Assembly (NCBI RefSeq): GCF_009729035.1 | Contig: NZ_CP045483.1 | Span: forward strand, 434,001 to 498,000 | Reading direction: 5' to 3' | Origin: Stygiolobus azoricus | Lineage (GTDB): Archaea > Thermoproteota > Thermoprotei_A > Sulfolobales > Sulfolobaceae | Length of the DNA stretch: 64,000 bases | Part shown: positions 27,845 to 36,432 of the stretch, piece after piece | How positions within the stretch are numbered: the first letter of the stretch is position 1 | Layout: each line of letters begins with the position of its first letter | Translations under genes and position numbers: made by a program | Notes under the pieces: model-generated | Told to the model about the DNA's origin: nothing | Database searches by the model: none | What the model saw: the letters and a program-made list of their open reading frames with translations, nothing else

Positions 27845-28476
27845 GTGAAAAAGAGGAAGTTATAAGTTATTTATCAAAGTCGATAACTTCAAAGGAGCTC
27901 TTAGATGCACTGAGGAAAATCGATAGGAAAAAATTTCTCCCAGATCCTTATAAACATCTAGCTTATTCTAAGGATTATGTTGATAAAGCTATTCCGATAA
28001 CTAGGAATTACAATACTACGGCATTGTCATTGGGTATACTAATGTTAGATTTACTGGAATTAAAGAAAGGAGAAAAAGTCCTCGAAATAGGGACGGGGAG
28101 TGGATATTATACTGCTTTAATCGCTGAAATTGTAGGGTGCGAAAACGTATATTCAATAGAATTCGACCCAGAGGCTTATTCTCTAGCAAGGAAGAACCTT
28201 ACCGAATGTTCTGTCAACCTTGTTTTTGGGGACGGAAGTCTAGGATATGAGAAAGCACAGCCATACGATAAAATAGTTGTATGGGCTGCAGCTCCGACTT
28301 TTCCTTATGCTTTGTACTCTCAACTGAAAAAGCGTGGTATAATGGTGGTTCCTATTGCTGACAGTGGTGATAAGCAAGGTTTGTACAAAATAGTTAAAGG
28401 GGAAGAACCCTTTATATTCAGAGTTACTGACGTAATCTTCTCTAAGCTAAAGGGTTTGTGCGGCTTCTGGTATTAA
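27841..28476 (+). CDS. pcm: Protein-L-isoaspartate O-methyltransferase
   Basis: A 211-residue SAM-dependent enzyme that repairs isoaspartyl damage in proteins. The SAM motif is [18 protein letters not shown] (near 80-97), with [18 protein letters not shown] as motif II region. The N-terminal TRNYNTTAL stands where the family usually has ISQPYIVA, a notable variation near the substrate site. The start is GTG, overlapping the HerA-like stop as GTGA. Confidence 0.9.
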   Translation: MSEKEEVISYLSKSITSKELLDALRKIDRKKFLPDPYKHLAYSKDYVDKAIPITRNYNTTALSLGILMLDLLELKKGEKVLEIGTGSGYYTALIAEIVGCENVYSIEFDPEAYSLARKNLTECSVNLVFGDGSLGYEKAQPYDKIVVWAAAPTFPYALYSQLKKRGIMVVPIADSGDKQGLYKIVKGEEPFIFRVTDVIFSKLKGLCGFWY

Positions 28477-28515
28477 GCTTCTAACTTTTAATTTTCGATT
28501 TTAATTAACTACACA

Positions 28516-29604
28516 ATGGTTTCAGTAAAAGAAATTAAAGAAATGTTCAAGCCTAAGCTAAAGCCCATAATATGGGATAACAATCAGAATAAGTTAACAG
28601 TTCTTGACCAATCCCTCTTACCTTTTGAGAAGGTCTTTGTTGAACTCAGAACTCCAGAGGAGGTGGCTGACGCAATAAGGCTAATGAAAGTTAGGGGCGC
28701 CCCAGCTATAGGTATAACTGCCTCATACGGAATGGTATTATCAGTGCTGAAAGCCAGTAGTATTGATGATGCCTTAAAACTGCTTCACAACGCTAAACAA
28801 GTTATGGATAAGGCTAGACCCACAGCGGTAAACCTTTCTTGGGCTACTTCTCATATGCTCAATAGAGCTAAACAATATGTAGAGTCAGGTGAAGCTAAGA
28901 ACGTTAAAGAACTCGTAGAGTTGCTCAAGAAGGACGCTAACAAAGTCTTCGACGACGAAATGGAAGCTGAAATTCAAATGGGTTTATACGGTCTCGAAAA
29001 ACTTAACTCAGGGGATACTGTTCTAACACAGTGTAACGCTGGTGGATTAGCTACTGGAACCGGTTTGGGTACAGCCCTAGCTCCCGTGAAAATAGCACAT
29101 TTGCTAGGGATGAATGTATCTGTCATAGCTCCGGAGACGAGACCTTGGTTACAAGGAAGTAGGCTCACAGTTTATGAATTAATGGAGGAAGGAATACCCG
29201 TTACGTTGATCACAGATACCGCAGTGGGTTTAGTCATGTTTAAAAAGATGGTTAGCAGCGTAATGGTCGGAGCGGATAGAATACTCTCAGATGGTCATGT
29301 TTACAATAAGATAGGCACGTTTAAAGAAGCCGTCATTGCTCACGAGATGGGCATTCCGTTTTACGTTCTCGCACCAGTATCTACCTTTGACCTTAAAAGT
29401 TCTGTGAACGACGTGAAGATCGAAGAAAGAGATCCTAATGAAGTCAGGACGGTAAGGGGTGTACCCATAGCTCCTGAGAACGTTAAGGTTTTTAATCCAG
29501 TATTTGACGTTACACCTCCCAAGTACATTACAGCTATAATCACTGAAAAAGGTGTGATATACCCACCCTTCGATAAGAATGTGAGGAAAATAGTTGAGAG
29601 GTAA
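28516..29604 (+). CDS. mtnA: Methylthioribose-1-phosphate isomerase / aIF2B-like
   Basis: A 362-residue member of the MtnA/eIF2B-alpha family. The catalytic Cys is in [12 protein letters not shown] and the Asp in [18 protein letters not shown] near 57 binds the phosphate. It converts methylthioribose-1-P to methylthioribulose-1-P in methionine salvage. The same fold includes archaeal aIF2B-like proteins and ribose-1,5-bisphosphate isomerase, but the full MtnA motif set favours the isomerase. It stands alone with a leaderless-type promoter. Confidence 0.92.
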   Translation: MVSVKEIKEMFKPKLKPIIWDNNQNKLTVLDQSLLPFEKVFVELRTPEEVADAIRLMKVRGAPAIGITASYGMVLSVLKASSIDDALKLLHNAKQVMDKARPTAVNLSWATSHMLNRAKQYVESGEAKNVKELVELLKKDANKVFDDEMEAEIQMGLYGLEKLNSGDTVLTQCNAGGLATGTGLGTALAPVKIAHLLGMNVSVIAPETRPWLQGSRLTVYELMEEGIPVTLITDTAVGLVMFKKMVSSVMVGADRILSDGHVYNKIGTFKEAVIAHEMGIPFYVLAPVSTFDLKSSVNDVKIEERDPNEVRTVRGVPIAPENVKVFNPVFDVTPPKYITAIITEKGVIYPPFDKNVRKIVER

Positions 29605-29678
29605 GGAATCCATTATTTGATATTACTGGGCTTTCTACCCTATTTTTTAAAAAGCTTATGCATAGAAGAAGTTCCTTG

Positions 29679-30542
29679 ATGAAGCTTCAGCTTGGCACTG
29701 CTGATCCTTATACACAAGACCCGCTTAACGACTTCATTAACGCTTTGACAATATCCGGTGCCACTGAAAACACCATTAGGATCTACTCTATAGCTATAAA
29801 GGACTTCCTAGATTATGTAAGGAAGGACCCGAGAGAAGTGACGGTTTCCGATGTTAACAACTGGATAATGAACATATTAAGACGGGACACAAGGGATAAG
29901 AATAATGACGTAAATGACAAAAGGAGGAAGAAAACTGTTACGGCAAGGCTCTATACGATTGCTGTTATTAGGTTCTTAAAATGGCTCGGAAAAGATGTCA
30001 GACCTACGATACCGAGGGCTAGGAGGCGTGAAGTAAGGGCTCTTACCGAGGAACAAGTAAATGTCCTTATGAACAGCCTCAGGAAGACTCGGGATAAGCT
30101 CATAGTCTCCTTACTACTCGATACTGGGTTACGTGCAAAGGAGTTACTATCAGTAACGGTGTCTGATATAAACCTCAATAACAGAAGTATAATAGTGAGG
30201 AACACTAAGAATGGAGAGGCTAGAGTTGTCTTCTTTACGGAGAAGACTGCCAAGCTCCTATCTGCTTATCTCCAGAGGAATAACTTGAAGCCGGAAGATA
30301 AACTATTTAAAATTACATACCACGCGTTGTATCGCAAGTTAAAAAGAATAGGTAAAAAACTAGGTATAGACCTTAGACCTCACGTGTTGAGGCATACTTT
30401 TGCCACTAACGCAATAAGGAAAGGAGTTCAATTACCGATAGTACAGAGATTACTTGGGCATAAGGACATTAGAACGACTCAAATATACACTCATTTAGTG
30501 AACGAAGACGTTGAGCAAATCTACAAAAAGATTTTGGGTTAA
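29679..30542 (+). CDS. xerA: Tyrosine recombinase XerA
   Basis: The chromosome dimer resolvase of archaea, which acts at dif. 287 residues from the chosen ATG; an ATG seven codons upstream (29658) is less like the known Sulfolobus N-terminus MKLELG. The catalytic set is complete: Arg in DTGLRAKELL, Lys in NTKNGEAR, HVLRH, LLGHKD and the nucleophile Tyr in QIYTHLVNED. No dif-like site was recognised beside it. It is a housekeeping gene, not part of a mobile element. Confidence 0.93.
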   Translation: MKLQLGTADPYTQDPLNDFINALTISGATENTIRIYSIAIKDFLDYVRKDPREVTVSDVNNWIMNILRRDTRDKNNDVNDKRRKKTVTARLYTIAVIRFLKWLGKDVRPTIPRARRREVRALTEEQVNVLMNSLRKTRDKLIVSLLLDTGLRAKELLSVTVSDINLNNRSIIVRNTKNGEARVVFFTEKTAKLLSAYLQRNNLKPEDKLFKITYHALYRKLKRIGKKLGIDLRPHVLRHTFATNAIRKGVQLPIVQRLLGHKDIRTTQIYTHLVNEDVEQIYKKILG

Positions 30543-31514
30543 CTAGCTTCTCCCTAAGAACCTCCACTTAGCTATCTCAGCGGCATAACTTAACAAGTCT
30601 CTAAAGCTGTTAAAAGTTGATGTTTGTAAATGTAAATACTCGAATTTAGCTTGATTTGCAAGCATGTGTTGTTGTAAATCTTTGACAATAGGCTTTTTCA
30701 ATATGTCATTAAGTTTTTCTTTTGCTAAATTTCCTACTACTTTTCCGTTAATATCATCAGGATACGGTAAGTCCCCATTCGGATATACTGTAATAGCGTA
30801 GCTCGTTACTCTACTAGACACTTGTTCACCTTTTAGCGCTTTTATGAACCCCCAAGAATTGTTTAATGTAGATCCATATTTCCTCTTAAGGTCTGACAAA
30901 ACCTTGTATAGCTCTTCCGGGTCTGGAGCGAGTTTAACTTTAGATGTTGGGTAGTCAATAGCTGGTAACACGACAATTTTATACTTACACTCGTGTACTT
31001 TTCTTACCTTCTCCTCGAGTTTATTTATATTAAAGCGTGTAACAACTGTCTGGACGTTAACTTTCAATCCGTATTGCCTGAACTTGCACAGGGTATTAAA
31101 AGCTTTTACGTTCCAATGGTATTCATCAATAGAATAATGTAGAAAGTCTATTCTATCCGCTAACTTAGTCAGAAAATTCTCGTCGTTCAGCCTATAGCCG
31201 TTAGTGGTTAACATTACATAAAAGGAACCATCGTGTGCGTACTCAAGAAGCTCTAAAATATCCGGTCTCAAAGTAGGTTCTCCTCCCTCGAAAGACAATA
31301 CCACAATTGATGAATCCTTCATGTTGTCTATTATCTTCTTAACTACTTCAGTCGGGGCCTCCCCGAGCTCTCCTGAATAATAAGCTGGTGAGCAAAAAGT
31401 ACAGTGAAGGTTACAGCGGGACGTAACCTTGAACGTCGCGTATATAGGTTTAAAAGGGTCTCTCAATATCTGAGTGTCGAAAAACCACTTTAGAGCTTTT
31501 ACATCCCTATTCAA
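30543..31514 (-). CDS. Radical SAM protein of unknown substrate
   Basis: A 323-residue radical SAM enzyme with CNLHCTFC (Cys 34, 38 and 41) and the GGEPT motif (near 77-81). The C-terminal part has YPNGDLPYPDDINGK (near 242), a degenerate SPASM/twitch-like region without the usual cysteines. The substrate is unknown. It overlaps the gamma carbonic-anhydrase-like gene by 8 bases in an operon with an RNA methyltransferase and a GHMP-fold enzyme. Confidence 0.85.
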   Translation of the reverse strand: MNRDVKALKWFFDTQILRDPFKPIYATFKVTSRCNLHCTFCSPAYYSGELGEAPTEVVKKIIDNMKDSSIVVLSFEGGEPTLRPDILELLEYAHDGSFYVMLTTNGYRLNDENFLTKLADRIDFLHYSIDEYHWNVKAFNTLCKFRQYGLKVNVQTVVTRFNINKLEEKVRKVHECKYKIVVLPAIDYPTSKVKLAPDPEELYKVLSDLKRKYGSTLNNSWGFIKALKGEQVSSRVTSYAITVYPNGDLPYPDDINGKVVGNLAKEKLNDILKKPIVKDLQQHMLANQAKFEYLHLQTSTFNSFRDLLSYAAEIAKWRFLGRS

Positions 31515-32019
31515 TTTTTAAAAACCTCCTTGTGTGTCTTAAATACTCTTCAGCATTATCACTAATTAACTTTATTTCGTCTTCCCTTACCTTCCTAATC
31601 ACTTTCGCCGGTACACCAACTGCAACACTATACGGTGGAATTTCCGTACCTTGTGTAACTACCGAACCAGCACCTATTATCGAATACTCTCCTACCTTAG
31701 AACCATTAAGCAGAATAGCGCCTATTCCTATTATAACGTTGGAACCTATTTTAGCTCCGTGTATTACTGCGTTATGTCCTATACTCACTCTGTTACCGAT
31801 CTCTACTTTAAAACTTGGATCTGTGTGAATAGAGGAGTTCTCCTGAATATTAGTCTCCCTACCTATGCGTATTGAGTCATTATCTCCCCTAATAACGACG
31901 TAATGCCACACACTTGTTAAATCGTCAATCTCTACATCTCCTATTATGTAAGCTGTAGGATGTATATAAGAACGGGGAGATATCCTCGGTTTCACTCCAT
32001 TATATTCTTCAACGGGCAT
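31507..32019 (-). CDS. Gamma-carbonic-anhydrase-like hexapeptide protein
   Basis: A 170-residue left-handed beta-helix protein. The hexapeptide repeats run through residues 15-140, with family motifs VIRGDNDSIRIG (near 43-54), IHTDP, GHNAVIHGAKIG (near 82-93, His metal ligands) and GAGSVV. It matches the YrdA/PaaY/Cam-like class. Carbonic anhydrase activity is possible but not proven by sequence. The last helix is typical. Confidence 0.9.
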   Translation of the reverse strand: MPVEEYNGVKPRISPRSYIHPTAYIIGDVEIDDLTSVWHYVVIRGDNDSIRIGRETNIQENSSIHTDPSFKVEIGNRVSIGHNAVIHGAKIGSNVIIGIGAILLNGSKVGEYSIIGAGSVVTQGTEIPPYSVAVGVPAKVIRKVREDEIKLISDNAEEYLRHTRRFLKIE

Positions 32020-32020
32020 T

Positions 32021-33067
32021 TCATTCTCTCTTTCTTAATTTGGCTATAAAAAATCCAGTCATGTCATGGATTATCGGGTGAAATCTTATAATCTCTTCTA
32101 CCTCAAACTTGGAGTCGTTTATAATTTCTTCATTCTCGATTTCCGTCATGGTACACGTGGAGTATATGACTATTCCTCCCCTTTTCAGAATCTTATACGC
32201 AGAGTTAAGGAATTGTCTCTGATATGCACTTAAATTCAGAAGGTCAGTCTTTGTCTTCTTATCGTAAATTTTAGGCCTCAAACCCAAAGCTGAACATGGA
32301 GGGTCTATTAACACCTTATCCACGTTTTGTATATGGAAGTCCTCGTAAAGATAACGGGAGTCTGCCTTGTACACCTCTATTTCTCTCATATTGAGCATTT
32401 CCAGTCTCCTTTTTAGATCCTCTACCTTTTTTACGGTATGGTCAAACCCGATTACTCTACTCTTTGGCTGTAGTTGATATACGTGAGTTAACTTACCACC
32501 CGGGTAAGCAGTCATGTCTACTATGATCTCGCCCGGCTGAGGATCTAGTAGATGGGCCACGTGCATCGATGCCTTTCCTTGTAGTATAAAATAACCTTTT
32601 CTAAGTTCTTCATATTCGGAAATTTGGGGAGCTGAATATAACGATACCGTAACTTTTACCATTCCCTCTTGGGTTAGAATACCCTCAGCCACCGGTATCC
32701 CGTTTTCGCTTATAACCGTAACTTCTTTCCCGCTCCCAATAACTCTTTTAATCCCCGGTTTGTATGCGTTTGCTCCCGTCATGACACTCTCCGCAGTCCT
32801 CTTGTCAACGATAACTTTCGTATCATGTTCTGCTATTTTATTGGGCCCTCTTACTTCAACGTACATAGCCTCTTCAAAGTCTTCATCTCTTTTCACGAAG
32901 GGTAGTTCTTTCTCTAGCTCTTCTGGTGAGATCTTTAGTGTATTTACTCTTAAGTAAAGTCTAGAATTCGGGACTAACAAAGAGTTTAATAGTTCGTTTA
33001 GTCTAGTTCCGTAAACCTTCCTCAACTCTTCAATTACAAATTCATCGTAGTCTAATCTTTCGACCAA
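32021..33067 (-). CDS. RNA m5C methyltransferase with a PUA domain (NSUN/RsmB type)
   Basis: A 348-residue enzyme that methylates cytosine C5 in tRNA or rRNA. After a short N-terminal domain, residues about 75-150 form a PUA RNA-binding domain (AYKPGIKRVIGSGKEVTVIS). The Rossmann domain follows, with DMTAYPGGKLTH for SAM, IDPPCSALG and YSTCTMTEIENE carrying the two cysteines of the family. This order resembles human NSUN6 and its archaeal relatives that modify the tRNA acceptor end. It overlaps the next gene upstream by 16 bases. Confidence 0.9.
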   Translation of the reverse strand: MVERLDYDEFVIEELRKVYGTRLNELLNSLLVPNSRLYLRVNTLKISPEELEKELPFVKRDEDFEEAMYVEVRGPNKIAEHDTKVIVDKRTAESVMTGANAYKPGIKRVIGSGKEVTVISENGIPVAEGILTQEGMVKVTVSLYSAPQISEYEELRKGYFILQGKASMHVAHLLDPQPGEIIVDMTAYPGGKLTHVYQLQPKSRVIGFDHTVKKVEDLKRRLEMLNMREIEVYKADSRYLYEDFHIQNVDKVLIDPPCSALGLRPKIYDKKTKTDLLNLSAYQRQFLNSAYKILKRGGIVIYSTCTMTEIENEEIINDSKFEVEEIIRFHPIIHDMTGFFIAKLRKRE

Positions 33068-33924
33068 ACTACTTTTGCCCCCTCGTTATTTGGTTCGGTG
33101 AGGAAACCCCCGAAATAAGAGACCAATTCTTCTCCTTCTGATCTAGAGCTTACGAACGTATATACAGCAGGTCCGAAGGACGAAATTCCTGCAGGAAATC
33201 CTTTTAGCTCCAACTTTTTCATTAATTCCCTTACCTCATCAGTTTGTAAAGATACTTCTATTCTCTTAAAGCCTAGGTTCTGGATAAGCTTGATACTATC
33301 TAAAACTTCGCTTAAGTCCCTTTCGGCTACAGATGGAACGAGCTTCATAAACACTACTCTGACTAGTTCATCAATTCCTTTGACTTCCCTCTTAAATGCA
33401 TCAAGTTCTTCCTTTCCGAAGATTTTTCTCCCTTTATTCGGTATATTCACGTAAATGTACCAAGGAAAGTCAAATCTCGCGATAAGCGGAGGAGGAGGAG
33501 CGGTAGAAAAGTCGGATGGAGCAACTTGTTTTTTTATCTTTACTGAATGTCCACCGTCCACGATGAACCCGCCGTACTTAAATGCGTAAACTCCTATGCC
33601 AGATGTACCACCTCTTCCAACAGCTTTTGCAAGGTCTACAACATCAACGTTTTTCAGGTTGTATTCAGCGGATAATTTAGCTAAAGCTAGTCTGAACTGT
33701 GTGGTATGTCCTAAACCTACATGCTCTTCGTAATCCTCATCTATACAATATCCCGGGATGGGATATGGTAAAGTAAAATCTGTTTTCTGGTAGCAATTTC
33801 CGTCCCTAACTACTATTTTTGGGTGTTTTAAAGCGACTCCAACTCCTCCATCTATTCTTCCATACTTTCCCTCTAAGTCCAGAAGAGTTACATGTATTCT
33901 GGATAACCCAATAATTTTTATCAT
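33052..33924 (-). CDS. Beta-ribofuranosylaminobenzene 5'-phosphate synthase family (GHMP fold)
   Basis: A 290-residue protein of the RFAP synthase family, which in methanogens and some other archaea makes the first committed intermediate of methanopterin-type cofactors. Motifs are RIHVTLLDLEGKYGRIDGGV (near 9-28) and the GHMP glycine-rich AVGRGGTSGIGVYAF (near 101-115), plus ISSFGPAVYTF near 255. The folE gene nearby makes the pterin part, which fits a modified-folate pathway. Confidence 0.88.
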   Translation of the reverse strand: MIKIIGLSRIHVTLLDLEGKYGRIDGGVGVALKHPKIVVRDGNCYQKTDFTLPYPIPGYCIDEDYEEHVGLGHTTQFRLALAKLSAEYNLKNVDVVDLAKAVGRGGTSGIGVYAFKYGGFIVDGGHSVKIKKQVAPSDFSTAPPPPLIARFDFPWYIYVNIPNKGRKIFGKEELDAFKREVKGIDELVRVVFMKLVPSVAERDLSEVLDSIKLIQNLGFKRIEVSLQTDEVRELMKKLELKGFPAGISSFGPAVYTFVSSRSEGEELVSYFGGFLTEPNNEGAKVVWSKD

Positions 33925-33950
33925 TCGTGATCACTTAATATCTGACAGTT

Positions 33951-35318
33951 ATGAGCATAGCTCAGCTAGTTTATAAATGGTATAAAGAAAAACCAAGTCA
34001 AGTATTTCTGATCGAGGGGGATAATAAATTAACCTATGAACAAGCCGGAAAAGAGATAGCTAAAAGGGCTTCCTCACTCCACGTAGGAGATACGGTAGTC
34101 CATCTGATGTTCAATTCAGTGGAATCAACCTTAACATATTTAGCAGCGTTTTGGGCTGGAGCTAAAGTAGTATCTGTAGATCCATTAACTTCCGCTGAAG
34201 ACTTAAGGTTTATACTGGAGGACACAAACCCAGACGTAATTGTAGCTGATAAGGAGATTATTGAAAGAGAGAAAAAGGTGTTAGAAGGGTACAAGGTCAT
34301 AGAATCGCTTCAGAAAAACGAGGTGTTTAACCAGCCCTATGAATACAGAGAGGATGAAGTAGGTTTAGTCTACTATTATGCAGGGATAGCAGGTAGGACG
34401 ATGCAGGTCTTACACAGTGCTAAAAGGATGGAACTTAACGCATTGTCCTTATATAAGGCTTCGAAACTTAAGGAGATTAGAGGTGTTTTATCAGTACCCT
34501 TAGCTCATGTTTTGGGCAATAGTGTCTTAGGTGTAGTTCTGGAAGCTGGAGGTAACTTGTATATAATGCGTAAGTTTAACGCAAACGAGATGGTGGAAGC
34601 TATTCACAAATACTCTATAAATTACTTATCAACAGTCCCTATGGTTTATGATGCATTGAACGAGCTAGAAAGAGCCGATTTAAGTAGCCTTGAGCTCTGT
34701 GTAAGCACTGCTGCCCCATTATTCCCTACTACCGTCAATAAGTTCAAGGAAAAGTACGGAAAAAAGATAGTACAGCAATACGGATTTACCGAAGGGTTCG
34801 TGTTGACATTTCAACCTCAGGAATACGCTGACGTAATCAGTATAGGAAAGCCTCTGCCTGAGGTGGACATTAAAATAGTTAAAGACGACGGTAAGGATGC
34901 TAAACCCGGTGAAGTAGGAGAACTTTGGGTCAAAGCCCCTTGGCTAATGCTAGGGTATAAAAACCCTGAAGAGACTGCAAAAGTGTTCGTGGATGGTTGG
35001 TTAAAGACCGGGGATTTAGTGACCTCCGATGAAAAAGGTCTACTCTACTTCAGGGGAGTTAAGAAGAGGATGATCAAGTATAAGGGTTATCCGATATTCC
35101 CGAGGGATCTAGAGCTCATTTTGAAATCTCATCCCTTGGTGATAGACGCTAAGGTGGTTGGTGAAGATGCTGGAAATGCTGGACAACAGCCGGTAGGAAA
35201 AGTCATAGTAAAGGAAAAGAGGCCAGGCATTGAGGACGAATTACTTAATTACGTTAATACTAAAGTAGCATTTTATAAGAGACTCAAAAGAATAGATATA
35301 GTGGATAGCCTTGAGTGA
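33951..35318 (+). CDS. ANL-superfamily acyl-ligase-like protein lacking key motifs
   Basis: A 455-residue protein related to acyl-CoA ligases. Motifs A5 (QQYGFTEGF), A7 (GWLKTGDL) and A8 (FRGVKKRMIKYKGYPIFPRDLE region) are present. The P-loop A3, normally YTSGTTGxPKG, is YYAGIAGRTMQV and lacks its Lys and Thr. The C-terminus stops at VDSLE without the A10 lysine motif (GKILRREL type). Adenylation would therefore be weak or absent; it may bind an acyl ligand for another purpose. The start is ATG. The stop overlaps the thioredoxin start by 8 bases. Confidence 0.85.
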   Translation: MSIAQLVYKWYKEKPSQVFLIEGDNKLTYEQAGKEIAKRASSLHVGDTVVHLMFNSVESTLTYLAAFWAGAKVVSVDPLTSAEDLRFILEDTNPDVIVADKEIIEREKKVLEGYKVIESLQKNEVFNQPYEYREDEVGLVYYYAGIAGRTMQVLHSAKRMELNALSLYKASKLKEIRGVLSVPLAHVLGNSVLGVVLEAGGNLYIMRKFNANEMVEAIHKYSINYLSTVPMVYDALNELERADLSSLELCVSTAAPLFPTTVNKFKEKYGKKIVQQYGFTEGFVLTFQPQEYADVISIGKPLPEVDIKIVKDDGKDAKPGEVGELWVKAPWLMLGYKNPEETAKVFVDGWLKTGDLVTSDEKGLLYFRGVKKRMIKYKGYPIFPRDLELILKSHPLVIDAKVVGEDAGNAGQQPVGKVIVKEKRPGIEDELLNYVNTKVAFYKRLKRIDIVDSLE

Positions 35319-35712
35319 GATTGAAGATTTAGTAAAAGAACTTTCAAAGAGACTAGAAGAAAGAGCTAAGAACGTTATTAATCCACAAGAGGTTACAGTC
35401 ACTATTACGGACACAAACATCGATGACGTGATTGCTAAAAATAACGTAGTCTTCATAGACTGCTGGGCACCTTGGTGTGCTCCTTGTCATTTATACGAGC
35501 CTATATTCAAGAAGATTGCTGAAAAATACAAGGATAAAGCAGTGTTCGGCAGGCTAAATGTAGACGAGAACCCCAAGACTGCGGATAAGTACGGGGTTAT
35601 GAATATACCTACTACACTGATTTTCGTGAAAGGTAAATTAGTAGATCAAATAGTAGGTGCTGTAGAGGAGGAGATGTTAGAGGAGTATGTGAGGAAATAT
35701 ACCAATGCTTGA
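35311..35712 (+). CDS. trxA: Thioredoxin
   Basis: A 133-residue thioredoxin with active site WCAPC (55-59) in FIDCWAPWCAPCHLYEP and the cis-Pro NIPTTLIFVKG. A helical N-terminal arm of about 30 residues precedes the fold. The CAPC pair differs from the common CGPC, which would change its redox potential. The start is TTG at 35311. It lies between an ANL-like gene and an ABC ATPase gene, with overlaps on both sides. Confidence 0.93.
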   Translation: MSEIEDLVKELSKRLEERAKNVINPQEVTVTITDTNIDDVIAKNNVVFIDCWAPWCAPCHLYEPIFKKIAEKYKDKAVFGRLNVDENPKTADKYGVMNIPTTLIFVKGKLVDQIVGAVEEEMLEEYVRKYTNA

Positions 35713-36322
35713 AGCTAAGGTAAGGAAAAAAATTCAAAATTTTACTCTAGATAGCGAGATAAAAGATGATAGTAGGGTCATAGCTATATTCGGAAAAAAC
35801 GGGAGCGGCAAATCTACTTTTTTAAAAATAATTGCAGGATTTCTAGAACCTGATAACGGTTATGTGAAGGTTGATGGAGAAGATATAACTAAATATCCAC
35901 CGTGGAAAAGGAAAATGGTTCTAGTCACACCTGAAAGTTTTCTGCCCAACACTAGGGTGAAAAACCATTTACTTTGGGGTATAAAAGATAAGAAAAAGTT
36001 AGATGAGGCACTAGAAGACGAGAGAATTAAGTTTTTACTGTCTTTTAACGACCACGTATACAAGCAAAAAACTAAGGAGTTAAGTCTCGGGATGAGGCAG
36101 AGACTCTCCTTAGTTACCGCGATTTTATCAAATCCAAGATATATATTAGTGGACGAGGCATTTTCTAATATTAATAATAAAAGGGATTTTATACAAGAAT
36201 ATTTTCAGTTGGCGAGGGAGAGAAATATAAATATTGTTTTTGTTTCCCAAGATCTTTCTGATGCGGATTTCGCGGAGAGAAGTTATAAAATGGAAAACGG
36301 TGTTTTAAAAATGATGAGCTAA
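35705..36322 (+). CDS. Orphan ABC-type ATPase
   Basis: A compact 205-residue ABC ATPase: Walker A GKNGSGKST (30-38), signature ELSLGMRQR (near 122-130), Walker B YILVDEAFS (near 143-151), with Ala-Phe after the catalytic-Glu position region, and a final Gln in FVSQD where His is usual. It overlaps trxA by 8 bases. No permease gene is close by. It could energise a transporter encoded elsewhere, or a soluble process linked to the thioredoxin and ANL-like protein. Confidence 0.88.
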   Translation: MLEAKVRKKIQNFTLDSEIKDDSRVIAIFGKNGSGKSTFLKIIAGFLEPDNGYVKVDGEDITKYPPWKRKMVLVTPESFLPNTRVKNHLLWGIKDKKKLDEALEDERIKFLLSFNDHVYKQKTKELSLGMRQRLSLVTAILSNPRYILVDEAFSNINNKRDFIQEYFQLARERNINIVFVSQDLSDADFAERSYKMENGVLKMMS

Positions 36323-36362
36323 TTTTTAACATTCATCTAATTTGTAATTGACAAATATATAT

Positions 36363-36379
36363 AAACTTTTAAAAAGTTT
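36363..36379. promoter_or_regulatory. Perfect inverted repeat upstream of glnA
   Basis: AAACTTTT-A-AAAAGTTT is an 8-bp inverted repeat with a one-base centre, about 62 bases before the glnA ATG and about 33 bases upstream of its TATA box. This is a likely operator for an Lrp-like or other nitrogen regulator. Its high AT content means chance cannot be excluded. Confidence 0.45.
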
Positions 36380-36398
36380 TAATAAATTGACGCAATAT

Positions 36399-36408
36399 CT
36401 TTTTTAAC
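36399..36408 (+). promoter_or_regulatory. TATA box of glnA
   Basis: CTTTTTTAAC lies about 29 bases before the ATG at 36433, placing transcription start just before the start codon. Confidence 0.5.
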
Positions 36409-36432
36409 AGATTTATTGAATATGTCCTTAAC

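Noticed and set aside
29287-29613. A 108-codon minus-strand frame and a 60-codon one inside it
   Set aside because: Both are opposite the intact mtnA gene.
29658-30542. XerA as integrase of a provirus or plasmid
   Set aside because: It has the housekeeping XerA N-terminus and complete catalytic set, and no att sites, virus genes or tRNA target lie beside it.
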